The notes: generated by a model not told the origin, from the sequence alone. Counted from the first letter of the stretch, positions 1-8,676 are shown. The stretch is 43,580 nt of DNA from Candidatus Poribacteria bacterium (GCA_012270795.1 JAAXHO010000142.1:1-43580); one strand, 5' to 3'. Translations and numbers: made by a program.

Positions 1-356
1 TTGGAGGCGGAGTCACCAGCACAAGTCAAGATATTGCAAGTTTAACGAATGGTACGACGTATGAGTTTAAGGTGCGCGCTGTGAATGCTGTTGGGGAAGG
101 TGCAGAATCAAGTTCTATGACAGCAACACCGCAAGCTCCGACACCACCGATAGTGCTAACACCACCAGGTGCACCCATTAACTTATCAGGGACCAGATTT
201 ACAAAATGGACTTCAATGGGGAGTGCAACCACCTCATTCATTGTGACAGGATTGACAAACGGCAAGAATCACTTTTTCCAACTCAGAGCAGTAAATGGTC
301 ATGGTCTAAATACAAGAGCAAATAACGTGTTTGTAACACCTAACAACTCACAGTAA
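1..356 (+). CDS. Fibronectin type III domain protein, C-terminal fragment
   Basis: The frame is open from base 3 to a TAA at 354-356; the start lies before the window. The translation holds the end of one FN3 domain (TTYEFKVRAVNAVGEG, then a TATP linker), a proline-rich linker, and a last, more diverged FN3-like domain containing KNHFFQLRAVNGHGLN. The pattern 'Y/F-x-hydrophobic-RAVN-x-x-G' is the F/G strand signature of FN3 domains. Such domains act as extracellular spacers or carbohydrate- and protein-binding modules. Length and N-terminal function cannot be told from this piece, and no enzyme domain is visible. The protein ends right after the FN3-like domain (NNSQ) with no sorting signal. 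Confidence 0.75.
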   Translation, partial: GGGVTSTSQDIASLTNGTTYEFKVRAVNAVGEGAESSSMTATPQAPTPPIVLTPPGAPINLSGTRFTKWTSMGSATTSFIVTGLTNGKNHFFQLRAVNGHGLNTRANNVFVTPNNSQ

Positions 357-762
357 TAGCACTATTATTGTTTTAATTATGGTGAACTTTAAAAAGGATA
401 CACATTTTCTGTAGGAATAATTTCCGAATCGAGACATAACACATAGATGGTCGAGAATCGGAGTTCTCTCATACACAAAAGGTAAAATTAATTGTTATAC
501 CATTTCTAAAAAATAAGATGCCATTTGTCAAAATGTTCTGGTAGGAGCGACCTCCCGGTCGCGACCCGGGGAATGCCATAAGGCATTCATACCGTTGATT
601 TGGAGGTCGCTCCTACCGAAGAGAGGCACCCTAACCAGCAATAAAAGTGGAATTCCTTAATGGGACAATATTAATTTGAATCGGTATTATATTCACTGTA
701 TGAGATAAACTGTAGTATTCCAATGTATTGCATAATGAAATTTAGGAGGATAATGTTAACAA
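357..762. other. Intergenic region, 406 bp, repeat-bearing
   Basis: No convincing gene. It holds a TATGGTGAA motif near 379 resembling the ends of the small elements at 11974 and 25911, a TATACCATTTCTA motif near 496 like the ends of the element at 27543, and the palindrome at 541-616. The PhyH gene at 763 has an AGGAGG ribosome site at 744-749. A weak promoter-like pair (GGGACA, 17 bp, TATTAT) lies near 663-691. Confidence 0.5.
541..616. repeat. Palindromic intergenic repeat (GTAGGAGCGACC family) with a nested module
   Basis: The arms begin GTAGGAGCGACCTCC and end GGAGGTCGCTCCTAC, so the 76 bp can fold as one long hairpin. Its loop holds a second hairpin, GAATGCC/GGCATTC (571-588). The 35 bp at 565-599 recur identically, inverted, at 40504-40538 inside a different repeat. 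A shorter member of the outer family is at 12008-12048. Confidence 0.85.
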
Positions 763-1686
763 ATGGGTCCTGAAACAAATGATAGAATTGAGGTTCCTGA
801 TATTGTTTCAGAGAAGGAATGTCAATTCTTTGTAGAAAACGGCTATCTTGTCGTACCAGACCTTCTTTCCGATAGCGAAATTGAGGAACTTCGGAAAGAT
901 ACAGTCAGGCTTGCGCGTGGTGGATATGAAACGGATAACATGAAGCCGCTGCCAGAAAGCGTTACAGACGAAGAAGCAATCGGTAGAATACTCTGCATTC
1001 ATCAACCTCATTTCGTTAGTGGGACGATTGAGAAGTACGTCAAGCACCCAAAAATCTGTGGGATATTGAGTCAGATCACCGCTGCGCATCTGCCGTTTTG
1101 GGATGGCAGTGTCAAGTGCATGCAGTCAATGCTTTTCGTCAAACCGCCTAATTTTCAAGGACAAGCTTGGCATCAAGATGAGATATATATTCCAACGCGC
1201 GACCGCTCTTTAATCGGTGCATGGATTGCAATGGATGATGCCACTATAGAAAATGGGTGTTTGTGGGTATTGTCCGGTTCACATCGGCAAGGCTACCTAT
1301 ATCCACAACGCAGCCATGAAAATCCTGACGAATTTGACTTCACGCCAGAGAGTTATGGTTTTGACGGGACAAAAGAGGTGCCCGTAGAGGTAACAACGGG
1401 AACACTTGTTTTCTTTAACGGTTATTTACTTCACCGCTCACGCAAAAATCGTGGGAACACATATAGACGTGTTCTTGTCAATCACTACTGTAATTCATGG
1501 TCGCTTCTACCTTGGTCAATTAAGGAAGGGGAACGTCCTGCCAGTGCAGACCGTCGTTGTGTTATTCCAGTTTCAGGTGTTGATCCTTATGCGTGGAAAG
1601 GATATGATGAACCACCTAAAAGCATTGGTCTGCGATCCTGTAAAGCAGTAAATGAATTACCCCCTATCACAGAGGAAGGAAAGTAA
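763..1686 (+). CDS. Phytanoyl-CoA dioxygenase (PhyH) family protein
   Basis: This is a predicted Fe(II)/2-oxoglutarate-dependent oxygenase of 307 aa, a normal PhyH length. The iron-binding triad is visible: H137-x-D139 in AWHQDEIY and the distal H224 in GYLLHRSR. R236, twelve residues later, is positioned to bind the 2-oxoglutarate carboxylate. The jelly-roll neighbourhood GAWIAMDDATIENGCLWVLS and GSHRQG is typical. AGGAGG at 744-749 supports the ATG at 763, with a rather long spacing of 13. A small gene follows after 5 bp, then rph. The family hydroxylates varied small molecules (phytanoyl-CoA, ectoine, halogenated metabolites), so the substrate cannot be assigned. A second, clearly different PhyH paralogue lies at 13096. 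Poribacteria-like genomes are known for expanded PhyH families. Confidence 0.9.
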   Translation: MGPETNDRIEVPDIVSEKECQFFVENGYLVVPDLLSDSEIEELRKDTVRLARGGYETDNMKPLPESVTDEEAIGRILCIHQPHFVSGTIEKYVKHPKICGILSQITAAHLPFWDGSVKCMQSMLFVKPPNFQGQAWHQDEIYIPTRDRSLIGAWIAMDDATIENGCLWVLSGSHRQGYLYPQRSHENPDEFDFTPESYGFDGTKEVPVEVTTGTLVFFNGYLLHRSRKNRGNTYRRVLVNHYCNSWSLLPWSIKEGERPASADRRCVIPVSGVDPYAWKGYDEPPKSIGLRSCKAVNELPPITEEGK

Positions 1687-1691
1687 AAATT

Positions 1692-1895
1692 ATGACAACA
1701 GAACAATCGGCAGAACTACAAAATACCTTAGAAGAAATGATGAGTCGTATAAATACTGGAGATGACATCACTGAACAGTTACTCCTAATAAAGAGAATCT
1801 CCGCTGACATTGAAGCATCTGCACCGAAAATGCTTACACACTATTTAGAACGAAGAAGTTATGCGAAAGCATTAGATTTTCTTAAAGACTTGTAG
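1692..1895 (+). CDS. Small helical protein of unknown function
   Basis: A 67-aa acidic protein with a purine-rich ribosome site (GAGGAAGGAAAG, 1673-1684) just before the ATG. It has no signal peptide or membrane segment. Heptad-like spacing of hydrophobics in residues 8-60 suggests two or three helices, ending AKALDFLKDL. It lies 5 bp after the PhyH gene and 27 bp before rph, so it is probably cotranscribed. I recognise no family. The good ribosome site and tight spacing support a real gene. Confidence 0.6.
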   Translation: MTTEQSAELQNTLEEMMSRINTGDDITEQLLLIKRISADIEASAPKMLTHYLERRSYAKALDFLKDL

Positions 1896-1922
1896 AGTTT
1901 TAATTGAAGAAATGAGGATTTC

Positions 1923-2681
1923 ATGACAAGAGAAGATGGACGAAAAACAGACGAATTGCGTCACGTTACAGTGAAACGTAATTACATCAAACACGCTGAG
2001 GGGGCAGTTCTTATAGCCACTGGAGATACGCAAGTTATCTGCACAGCATCAGTTGAAGAACGACAACCGAGTTTTATGCGTGGACAGGACCAACGTAATC
2101 GCGGATGGGTCACCGCAGAATATTCTATGCTGCCGCGTTCCACATCCCAAAGAATGCGACGCGAGGCAACCCAAGGAAGGCTCGGTGGCAGGACCCAGGA
2201 AATTCAACGACTGATTGGCAGGTCACTTCGCGCAGCTGTTGACCTTGATACGTTAGGTGAAAGAACAATCTGGATAGATTGTGATGTAATTCAAGCGGAT
2301 GGCGGTACCCGGACAGCTGCTATCACAGGTGCATTTATTGCACTTTGGGATGCTTGTAAAACACTCAAAAACCAAAGCAAAATTGAACAACTTCCTATCA
2401 TCGATAATATTGCGGCAACAAGCGTAGGAATCATAAAAGGCACTCCGATGCTGGATCTCTGTTATTCCGAAGATTTTGCTGCAGATGTTGATATGAATGT
2501 CGTTATGACAGGTAGTAGTAAGTTCATTGAAATACAAGGAACAGCTGAACACAACCCATTTTCGCGGGAAGAATATGACCAATTAATTGACCTCTCTGTT
2601 AACGGTATACAACAACTCGTCCGTTTACAGAATAAGATGATGCTTGAGGACCTTGATGAAGTTAGTCTTAGCAACGCGTAA
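1923..2681 (+). CDS. rph: Ribonuclease PH
   Basis: A 3'-5' phosphorolytic exoribonuclease that trims tRNA 3' ends using phosphate. It matches the family along its length: [20 protein letters not shown] at the N-terminus, [13 protein letters not shown], the RNA-binding arginines in [20 protein letters not shown], and the phosphate-site stretch [19 protein letters not shown]. The length of 252 aa is close to the usual 238-245, with a few extra residues around [19 protein letters not shown] precedes the ATG. Its last codons overlap the start of the next gene; the pair rph-rdgB is a common bacterial arrangement. Confidence 0.96.
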   Translation: MTREDGRKTDELRHVTVKRNYIKHAEGAVLIATGDTQVICTASVEERQPSFMRGQDQRNRGWVTAEYSMLPRSTSQRMRREATQGRLGGRTQEIQRLIGRSLRAAVDLDTLGERTIWIDCDVIQADGGTRTAAITGAFIALWDACKTLKNQSKIEQLPIIDNIAATSVGIIKGTPMLDLCYSEDFAADVDMNVVMTGSSKFIEIQGTAEHNPFSREEYDQLIDLSVNGIQQLVRLQNKMMLEDLDEVSLSNA

Positions 2682-3300
2682 TCTTGGAAAAGTAAATGAG
2701 CTAACTGCAATGCTCAGTAACGAACAAAAACATAAAGACCTACAACTTTTATCATTGCAGGATTTTCCTGATGCTCCTGAAGTTGTTGAAGATGGTGAAA
2801 CATACCAAGAAAATGCTATAAAAAAAGCAACGATCATTGCAGATTACACTGGGTTTCGAACGCTTGCTGATGATGCAGGTTTAGAAATAGACGCACTTGA
2901 TGGAGCACCAGGGGTTCATTCAAAACGTTGGGCAGGGGAAGATGCAACAGATGCCATCCGTATAGAGAAATTGCTTGCTGCGTTAGAAGATGAAACCAAT
3001 AGGAATGCGCGATTTGTTGCAGCTATTGCCATCGCAGAAGCTACAGTGTCAATAAGCAATAATGTAGTTGACGACACAACTATACATAAAGAAGTTTCAG
3101 TTACAAAAAATGTGCAGGTCGTGGTAGGGATATGTGATGGATACATAACGAACACACCTGTCGGAGATAGTGGTTTTGGATATGATCCAATCTTTGTTCC
3201 TGATGGATATGACAAGACTTTTGCAGAATTGGGTGATGTAATCAAGAACCAAATCAGTCATAGAAGTCATGCACTCAGGTCAGCACTCAAATTATTGTGA
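2656..3300 (+). CDS. rdgB: XTP/dITP pyrophosphatase (RdgB/HAM1)
   Basis: Hydrolyses deaminated purine nucleoside triphosphates (dITP, XTP) to monophosphates, keeping them out of DNA and RNA. The N-terminal TxNxxKxxE signature is present ([12 protein letters not shown]7, N9, K12, E15), followed by [38 protein letters not shown] and SHRSHAL. I place the start at ATG 2656: GAGGA at 2646-2650 lies 5 bp upstream and the protein begins exactly like the family (214 aa). An upstream in-frame TTG at 2644 would add four residues. The gene overlaps rph by 26 bp, implying translational coupling. A non-conserved insertion (about residues 132-156) precedes the GFGYDP motif. Confidence 0.95.
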   Translation: MKLVLATRNLGKVNELTAMLSNEQKHKDLQLLSLQDFPDAPEVVEDGETYQENAIKKATIIADYTGFRTLADDAGLEIDALDGAPGVHSKRWAGEDATDAIRIEKLLAALEDETNRNARFVAAIAIAEATVSISNNVVDDTTIHKEVSVTKNVQVVVGICDGYITNTPVGDSGFGYDPIFVPDGYDKTFAELGDVIKNQISHRSHALRSALKLL

Positions 3301-3476
3301 GATATACAAAAAATGTACTGTCACCACTAAGTCTATTGATTTAGAAAGCTACAAACAGGCTCCAGGAAACATAATCAGGTAGTTGTCACCGATACCCTAA
3401 AACTTGGAATAGTTGTCATGAAAAGGTAAATAATCAACTCGCATTATACAAGTTTTCATATTCGGAGGAAATTCCA

Positions 3477-3542
3477 ATGTTCACAACTAAAAATGGTAAG
3501 ATTTACATTGGTGATGAAACGGACGCAATACTAAAAAGTTAG
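3477..3542 (+). CDS. Possible 21-aa leader or relic peptide before the zeta-like gene
   Basis: ATG at 3477 follows a strong GGAGGAAATTCCA ribosome site and reads MFTTKNGKIYIGDETDAILK before an AGT and a TAG at 3540-3542. The P-loop kinase gene starts 11 bp later. It may be the surviving start of a longer antitoxin gene, a coupling leader peptide, or chance. Only the ribosome site and placement support it. Confidence 0.35.
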   Translation: MFTTKNGKIYIGDETDAILKS

Positions 3543-3553
3543 AAGGTAGGACC

Positions 3554-4069
3554 TTGTTGAGAAATGTAATAATCATAGCCGGTCCAAACGGATCCGGAAA
3601 AACGACTTTTGTGTCCGAATATCTCCGAGATTCAGAGATCTCTGTATATATCAGTGCCGATGCGATCGCAGGAGGACTGGTATCCAGAACGGAGGAGATG
3701 GACAGCGTTAAAGTTCAAGCAGGAAGACTTTTTATACAAGGAATCCAGAGTCTTATCCAAGCAGGGACAGATTTTATTGTAGAAGTGACGCTTGCAGGTA
3801 AAGGATTTGCAAGAACTATCTCTCAATTAAAAAGTGCTGGCTATACGGTTGCCATTGTATTTATTTTTCTCAAATCACCTGAGACAAGTGTTGCGCGTGT
3901 GCGGAATCGTGTACAGGCGAGGGGACACCATGTGCCAACGGAAGATGTGGTGCGTCGGTTTTATCGGAGCAAGCACAACTTTTGGTATATGTATAGAAAT
4001 TTGGTAGATCGGTGGAGTCTGTTCTATAATTCTGGTGAACATCCTCAAAAAATCGCTTCAGGTGATTAA
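3554..4069 (+). CDS. Zeta-toxin-like P-loop kinase
   Basis: 171 aa beginning with the family pattern RNVIIIAGPNGSGKTTF: a beta strand and then Walker A (GPNGSGKT). YISADAI holds the position where zeta-type kinases have the substrate-orienting Asp, and FIVEVTLAGKGF (in place of the usual E-T-T-hydrophobic) follows. An R-rich segment (VARVRNRVQARGHHVP) matches the lid arginines. Zeta/PezT proteins phosphorylate UDP-GlcNAc or related substrates; chromosomal relatives are often called zeta toxin family proteins without proof. The start is TTG (3554 or the adjacent 3557) after GAAGGTAGG. TAATG links its stop to an ATG of the following frame. There is no epsilon-type antitoxin upstream, but a small partner gene follows. 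Confidence 0.8.
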   Translation: MLRNVIIIAGPNGSGKTTFVSEYLRDSEISVYISADAIAGGLVSRTEEMDSVKVQAGRLFIQGIQSLIQAGTDFIVEVTLAGKGFARTISQLKSAGYTVAIVFIFLKSPETSVARVRNRVQARGHHVPTEDVVRRFYRSKHNFWYMYRNLVDRWSLFYNSGEHPQKIASGD

Positions 4070-4119
4070 TGAAACTTTTTTTAAATATTTATGCAAGACA
4101 TTCACAATGGAGGTGTATA

Positions 4120-4332
4120 ATGCATAACGACAAATTAAGCCTTGAAACCCATGAGTGGGCGGATGAGATGCTGCGGATTGGCATTCGGGCTGCGAAAAGA
4201 GCACAAGAAGAAAACCGCAAAAAAGGGATTCCGAATGTGTATGATATTAACGGGTATCGTTACTATGAACTGCCAAATGGTGAATTAACGAGGGAAGATC
4301 CGTATCCGTTATCGAAAGAAGGGGACAGATGA
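4120..4332 (+). CDS. Small partner of the zeta-like kinase (antitoxin candidate)
   Basis: A 70-aa soluble, highly charged protein starting at ATG 4120, chosen because GGAGGT at 4109-4114 sits 5 bp upstream. An in-frame ATG at 4069 would add 17 residues but lacks its own site. Sequence features: a helical, basic middle (AAKRAQEENRKKGIPNVY) and a beta-like tail, DINGYRYYELPNGELTREDP. I recall the 'GIPNVY...G..YY.LPNGE' pattern from small proteins beside zeta-like kinases, which suggests an antitoxin or accessory subunit. That role is inferred from position and memory, not demonstrated. Confidence 0.6.
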   Translation: MHNDKLSLETHEWADEMLRIGIRAAKRAQEENRKKGIPNVYDINGYRYYELPNGELTREDPYPLSKEGDR

Positions 4333-4497
4333 GAACACAGCATCTAATTATGGGTATATACATACTCTCAATACTATTTCGGAAGTAATGTTCTGTACGG
4401 GCAATCTTGATTGCTAAGTTTTCAAGTTTGCCACACATTATATATAGTAAAACACAAATAGAAATATATACTTCACAATTAATAGAAAGGAATAATA

Positions 4498-5055
4498 ATG
4501 GCAGCACTAAAGGATTTACGAAATGGGTTAGTTATTCGTCTTGATGATGTCGTCTACACCGTTGTAGATTGCCAGCATGTGAAACCTGGAAAAGGAGGTG
4601 CCTTTGCTCGAACAAAAGTCAAAAGAGTTCGTGACGATGCAGTACTTGACCGAACATTCCGGGCAAATGATACGATTGAAACCGTCAGACTCACCGACCA
4701 GGAAATGCAGTACCTTTACAGTGAAGGTGATGCACTCTGGTTTATGGATAACGAATCTTTTGACCAGATACAACTATCAAAAACGCTCCTTGGTGAAGAT
4801 GTCAAATTTTTAAAGGAAGGGGAAAACATAATCATCAAAATGGATGGGAATACCCCACTTGCAGCAGAGTTGCCAAACTTTGTTGAACTCCAAATTATTG
4901 AAACTGATCCGGGATTACGAGGTGATACAGTGAGTGGTGGCACAAAACCAGCGAAATTAGAAACGGGTGCTGTTGTCAATGTGCCTCTCTTTGTAAAGAA
5001 TGAGACCGTCATCAAAGTTGACACGCGGACAGGGAAATATGTTGAAAGGGTATAA
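4498..5055 (+). CDS. efp: Elongation factor P
   Basis: Binds ribosomes stalled at polyproline and stimulates peptide bond formation. Its 185 aa is the standard three-barrel length. The domain I loop reads HVKPGKGGAFARTK; K32 is the position modified by beta-lysyl, rhamnosyl-Arg or other groups in different lineages, and here it is a lysine with the KPGKG context. Domain III has GDTVSGGTKPAKLETGAVVNV and ends DTRTGKYVERV. GAAAGGAATAATA precedes the ATG. The gene heads the run efp-accB-accC, a very common bacterial arrangement, with only 3 bp to accB. The modifying enzyme (EpmA/EpmB or other) is not in the window. Confidence 0.97.
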   Translation: MAALKDLRNGLVIRLDDVVYTVVDCQHVKPGKGGAFARTKVKRVRDDAVLDRTFRANDTIETVRLTDQEMQYLYSEGDALWFMDNESFDQIQLSKTLLGEDVKFLKEGENIIIKMDGNTPLAAELPNFVELQIIETDPGLRGDTVSGGTKPAKLETGAVVNVPLFVKNETVIKVDTRTGKYVERV

Positions 5056-5058
5056 GAC

Positions 5059-5574
5059 ATGAGACAAAACAAACAGAGTGAAGAACATGATTCTTCTGCC
5101 GATACGGAAGTTAATGCTGGTGAGAGTGATAATTCTGAACTTGATACCGATCAGATGTTTGCACGTCTTCAGCAACTCATTGACATCGCTGAACGCGCTG
5201 ATTTAGCATCCGCACGTATACGCGATGGTGACTTAGAGATAGAGATTTCCCGTACAACCACACATCATATAGGAGCTGCGCCTGCCCTTGTAAATCCACC
5301 TATGCAATCCCTCGTTACTGAGAACGAAACAGGTGATGATATTATCCGTTCTCCTATGCCAGCACGGTTTTATCGATCCCCTGCTCCTGATGAACCCCCT
5401 TTTGTTGAAGTTGGTGATAGTGTATCTGCAGGAGCTTCTATAGCAACCTTGGAAGTCATGAAAACATACAACGATGTTGAGGCCCCATTTGACTGTGAAA
5501 TCCTTGAAATTCTCGTTGAAGATGGACAGGCGGTAGAATTTAATCAAGCCCTATTTCGTGTGAGGCAAAGTTAA
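5059..5574 (+). CDS. accB: Biotin carboxyl carrier protein of acetyl-CoA carboxylase
   Basis: Carries CO2 on biotin between biotin carboxylase and carboxyltransferase in the first step of fatty acid synthesis. Residues 1-30 are acidic and disordered. A helical region follows (FARLQQLIDIAERADLASARI, roughly 34-54). The C-terminal biotinyl domain (about 96-170) holds SPMPARFYRSPAPDEPPFVEVGD and the biotinylation loop LEVMKTYNDVEAP, with K135 the modified lysine. The usual motif is EAMK; EVMK is an accepted variant in this family. It begins 3 bp after efp and ends 4 bp before accC, so it is clearly part of the same transcript. Confidence 0.95.
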   Translation: MRQNKQSEEHDSSADTEVNAGESDNSELDTDQMFARLQQLIDIAERADLASARIRDGDLEIEISRTTTHHIGAAPALVNPPMQSLVTENETGDDIIRSPMPARFYRSPAPDEPPFVEVGDSVSAGASIATLEVMKTYNDVEAPFDCEILEILVEDGQAVEFNQALFRVRQS

Positions 5575-5578
5575 GAAA

Positions 5579-6937
5579 ATGTTTCAAAAAATACTAATCG
5601 CCAACCGCGGTGAGATTGCAATACGTGTCATTCGTGCATGTAAAGACATGGATATTAAAACTGTTGCGATCTTTTCCACTGCTGACAAAGACGCTCTCCA
5701 CGTCAAGCTTGCTGATGAATGTTACTGTATCGGGCCTCCTCCTTCAGCAGAAAGTTATCTAAAATACGCGAACATCATTGCTGTTGCGGATTTTGCTAAT
5801 GTTGATGCTATTCACCCTGGTGCGGGGTTCCTTTCTGAAGACGCACAGTTCGCAGAAATCTGTGAGGCACACAAAATAAAATTCATTGGACCTTCTATCA
5901 ATGACCTTACGACTATGGGTGATAAAGTGCGTGCACTTGAGACCGTCGCGAAAGCAGGATTAAAGCTTGTCCTTGGCAGTCATAACAGAAAAAGAAAAAA
6001 AGATAAAAAAGGCACCGTTGAAACAGCTGAGGAAGCAGCTGAACTTGCTGAAAAAATCGGCTATCCGGTTGGAATCAAAGCCTCTGCGGGTGGCGGTGGT
6101 CGTGGTATTCGCATTGCACACAATAAACCGAGTCTGTTCAACCTTTTTCACACAGCACGGGCAGAAAGTGAAGCTGCATTCGGTAATAGTGATGTCTACA
6201 TAGAAAAATGGATTGAAGATGCACGGCATATTGAAGTTCAGGTTTTAGGGGATGCACACGGAAATATCGTACACTTTGGAGAACGTGAATGTTCAATTCA
6301 ACGCAAACAGCAAAAACTTCTTGAAGAAGCCCCCTCCCCATCTATATCTACAAAACTACGGAATGACATCTGTAAGGCAGCAGTAAAAGCAGCAAAGTCT
6401 ATCGGATATACAAATGCTGGAACAATTGAGTTCGTGGTAGACAAAGACGAAAAATACTATTTCCTTGAAATGAATACACGGATTCAAGTTGAGCATACAA
6501 TAACTGAATGTATCACGGGTGTCGATTTAATCAAAGAACAGATCCGATTAGCAATGGGAGAAGAACTCGGATACAACCAATCTGATATAAGTATCAATGG
6601 ACATGCAATTGAATGTAGAATTAATGCCGAAGACCCAGCTAATCAATTTATGCCATCACCAGGGTTAATTACAGACTACCAGCCACCCGGTGGTATTGGA
6701 ATTAGGGTTGATGGATATGCCTACACAGGTTATACAGTTCCTCCCCATTACGATTCTCTTGTTGCAAAACTTATCGCCTTGGGCAGAGATCGAGACGAAA
6801 CGATTGCACGACTCAAACGTGCCTTATCTGAATTCAAAATTGAAGGTATTAAAACTACAATTCCACTCCATTTAAATATCCTAAATGATGAGCGATTTCT
6901 CAGTCGTAACATCTTTACTAACTTCCTCAAATCATGA
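5579..6937 (+). CDS. accC: Biotin carboxylase subunit of acetyl-CoA carboxylase
   Basis: An ATP-grasp enzyme that carboxylates the biotin on AccB. Start: FQKILIANRGEIAIRVIRAC. The glycine-rich ATP loop is ASAGGGGRGIRIA, and the catalytic stretch EMNTRIQVEHTITE is intact. HAIECRINAEDP and SPGLITDYQPPGG are typical. The length of 452 aa is normal. Oddity: a lysine/arginine-rich insertion of about 8 residues (NRKRKKDKKG) after the central GS, where other enzymes have a short acidic or neutral linker; the frame stays open through it. The gene overlaps the next by 4 bp (ATGA). No carboxyltransferase genes (accA/accD) are in the window. Confidence 0.96.
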   Translation: MFQKILIANRGEIAIRVIRACKDMDIKTVAIFSTADKDALHVKLADECYCIGPPPSAESYLKYANIIAVADFANVDAIHPGAGFLSEDAQFAEICEAHKIKFIGPSINDLTTMGDKVRALETVAKAGLKLVLGSHNRKRKKDKKGTVETAEEAAELAEKIGYPVGIKASAGGGGRGIRIAHNKPSLFNLFHTARAESEAAFGNSDVYIEKWIEDARHIEVQVLGDAHGNIVHFGERECSIQRKQQKLLEEAPSPSISTKLRNDICKAAVKAAKSIGYTNAGTIEFVVDKDEKYYFLEMNTRIQVEHTITECITGVDLIKEQIRLAMGEELGYNQSDISINGHAIECRINAEDPANQFMPSPGLITDYQPPGGIGIRVDGYAYTGYTVPPHYDSLVAKLIALGRDRDETIARLKRALSEFKIEGIKTTIPLHLNILNDERFLSRNIFTNFLKS

Positions 6938-8661
6938 TTGCCATTTTTTGTAAACCGACTATGACATGGAATCCCATTATATATATCCTGAGTTTTGCAT
7001 TGCTCGTAACTGCCACACTTGATGGAAATACGCAATCTCCTACTTTCGTTGATGTTACACAAGAAGCAGGAATTCGTTTTCAACATGCAAATGGAACTCG
7101 CACAAGTATGCTCCCAGAAGACATGGGGTCGGGCGCAGGTTTCGCTGATATAGATAACGATGGGGACCTTGATCTATATATTGTCAATATACCTGGTGGA
7201 TTTGAGAAATGGCTATCCAAGAAACTTGTAAAATCCTCCAAAAACGTCCTGTATAGAAATAACGGAGATGGAACTTTTTCAGATATAACACAATCTGCCA
7301 AAGTTGGTGATCTTGGATACGGCATGGGGTGTGTATTTGCAGATTATGATGGTGATGGCTACGTTGACCTATATGTAACAAACTATGGAGATAATGTACT
7401 ATATCGTAATAATGGAGACAGCACTTTTACAGATGTAACTAAAATCGCGGGTGTTGAATGTCCACTATGGAGTACTGGTGCAGCCTTTGCAGATTATGAT
7501 GGCGACGAAGATGTGGATCTGTACGTGTGTAACTACGTAAACTATGATCTTGAGAAATTTCAACAGAAAAAAGTTGAATCCCTACAATCAGGTAAATTAG
7601 TGCCGAATGCGCTGAACCCTACAGTTTTTGAACCACAAGATAATTTCTTGTATAGAAATAATGGGGATGGCACTTTCACTGATGTTACTGCTGAAGCAGG
7701 TGTCGCAGCTCCTGGTGGTAGGAGTATGCAAGCCATTTTCAGCGACTTTGACCAAGACAATGATATGGACCTATATGTTGCAAATGACACCTCCGAAAAC
7801 CACATCTATCGCAATAATGGAGACAGAACATATACTGATGTTAGTGATGATTCTTGGGCAGCAGATTTTCGCGGTTCTATGGGTTTAGCTGCAGGTGATT
7901 ACGATGCCGATGGAGATGTTGATATATTCATTAGTCATTGGATTGATCAAGAAAATGTCTTATACAGAAATCTATTGAAAGAGAACAGAAATGCAGGAAA
8001 TAACATACCCAAACCCATCCGCTTTGTTGATGAGGCTTATTCTACAATGCTGGCAGAGATTAGTATCAAGGAGATTGGGTGGGGAACATCACTATTTGAT
8101 TACGATAACGATGGTGATTTAGATATTTTCGTTGCAAACGGTAGCACTTTTCAGAAGTTGGACGCACCAGGAACGCTTATTCCACAACATAATCAGTTGT
8201 TTCAAAATGAAGGTGATGGCACATTCAGTGATGTCAGCAAGAGTTCTGGGGTTGCTGCACTACCAGCGCGTGTTAGTCGTGGCACAGCATTTGCAGACTA
8301 CGACAATGATGGTGACATAGATATTTTCATTGTGAATAATTATGACCGACCAACACTATTACAGAATAACACATCTTCAAAAAATGATCCTAATGGTTGG
8401 TTGCATGTAAAGTTGGTCGGCACGGATAAGAACAGAAATGCTATCGGCGCAAAAATTCTACTCAAAGCAGCAAATACTACACAAGTTCAGGAAATATACG
8501 CTGGAGAAAGTTACATGTCCGCCAATGGATTCATAGTGGAATTCGGGTTAGGAAAAGCTACTAAGGTTGACATGGTTCAAGTTATCTGGACAAACGGTAA
8601 AACACAGACACTTCAGTTTGTCCCAGCGAACCAGAAAATTCAGATGATACAAAACCCATAA
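6934..8661 (+). CDS. Secreted FG-GAP/VCBS repeat protein with UnbV domain (CRTAC1-like)
   Basis: 575 aa. An N-terminal hydrophobic stretch (IIYILSFALLVTAT) suggests export; the mature part opens with TFVDVTQEAGIRFQHANG, the usual start of this family. At least seven calcium-loop repeats follow, of the form D-x-D/N-x-D-G-D-x-D-hydrophobic-Y/F-hydrophobic-x-N (for example DIDNDGDLDLYIVN and DYDNDGDIDIFIVNN), building an integrin-alpha-like beta-propeller. The last ~90 residues, from GWLHVKLVGTDKNRNAIGAK to WTNGKTQTLQFV, form an ASPIC/UnbV domain. Role: probably extracellular binding or adhesion; no catalytic site is evident. The ATG at 6934 overlaps the accC stop. An ATG at 6961 would give a tidier signal peptide and may be the true start. 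Its place in an acc/pncB run looks like simple cotranscription. Confidence 0.9.
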   Translation: MIAIFCKPTMTWNPIIYILSFALLVTATLDGNTQSPTFVDVTQEAGIRFQHANGTRTSMLPEDMGSGAGFADIDNDGDLDLYIVNIPGGFEKWLSKKLVKSSKNVLYRNNGDGTFSDITQSAKVGDLGYGMGCVFADYDGDGYVDLYVTNYGDNVLYRNNGDSTFTDVTKIAGVECPLWSTGAAFADYDGDEDVDLYVCNYVNYDLEKFQQKKVESLQSGKLVPNALNPTVFEPQDNFLYRNNGDGTFTDVTAEAGVAAPGGRSMQAIFSDFDQDNDMDLYVANDTSENHIYRNNGDRTYTDVSDDSWAADFRGSMGLAAGDYDADGDVDIFISHWIDQENVLYRNLLKENRNAGNNIPKPIRFVDEAYSTMLAEISIKEIGWGTSLFDYDNDGDLDIFVANGSTFQKLDAPGTLIPQHNQLFQNEGDGTFSDVSKSSGVAALPARVSRGTAFADYDNDGDIDIFIVNNYDRPTLLQNNTSSKNDPNGWLHVKLVGTDKNRNAIGAKILLKAANTTQVQEIYAGESYMSANGFIVEFGLGKATKVDMVQVIWTNGKTQTLQFVPANQKIQMIQNP

Positions 8662-8676
8662 AATGTATAACTTGTT

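Noticed and set aside
5959-6020. A frameshift in accC around the basic insertion
   Set aside because: Reading continues in frame on both sides with standard motifs before and after, so it is an insertion rather than a frame error.
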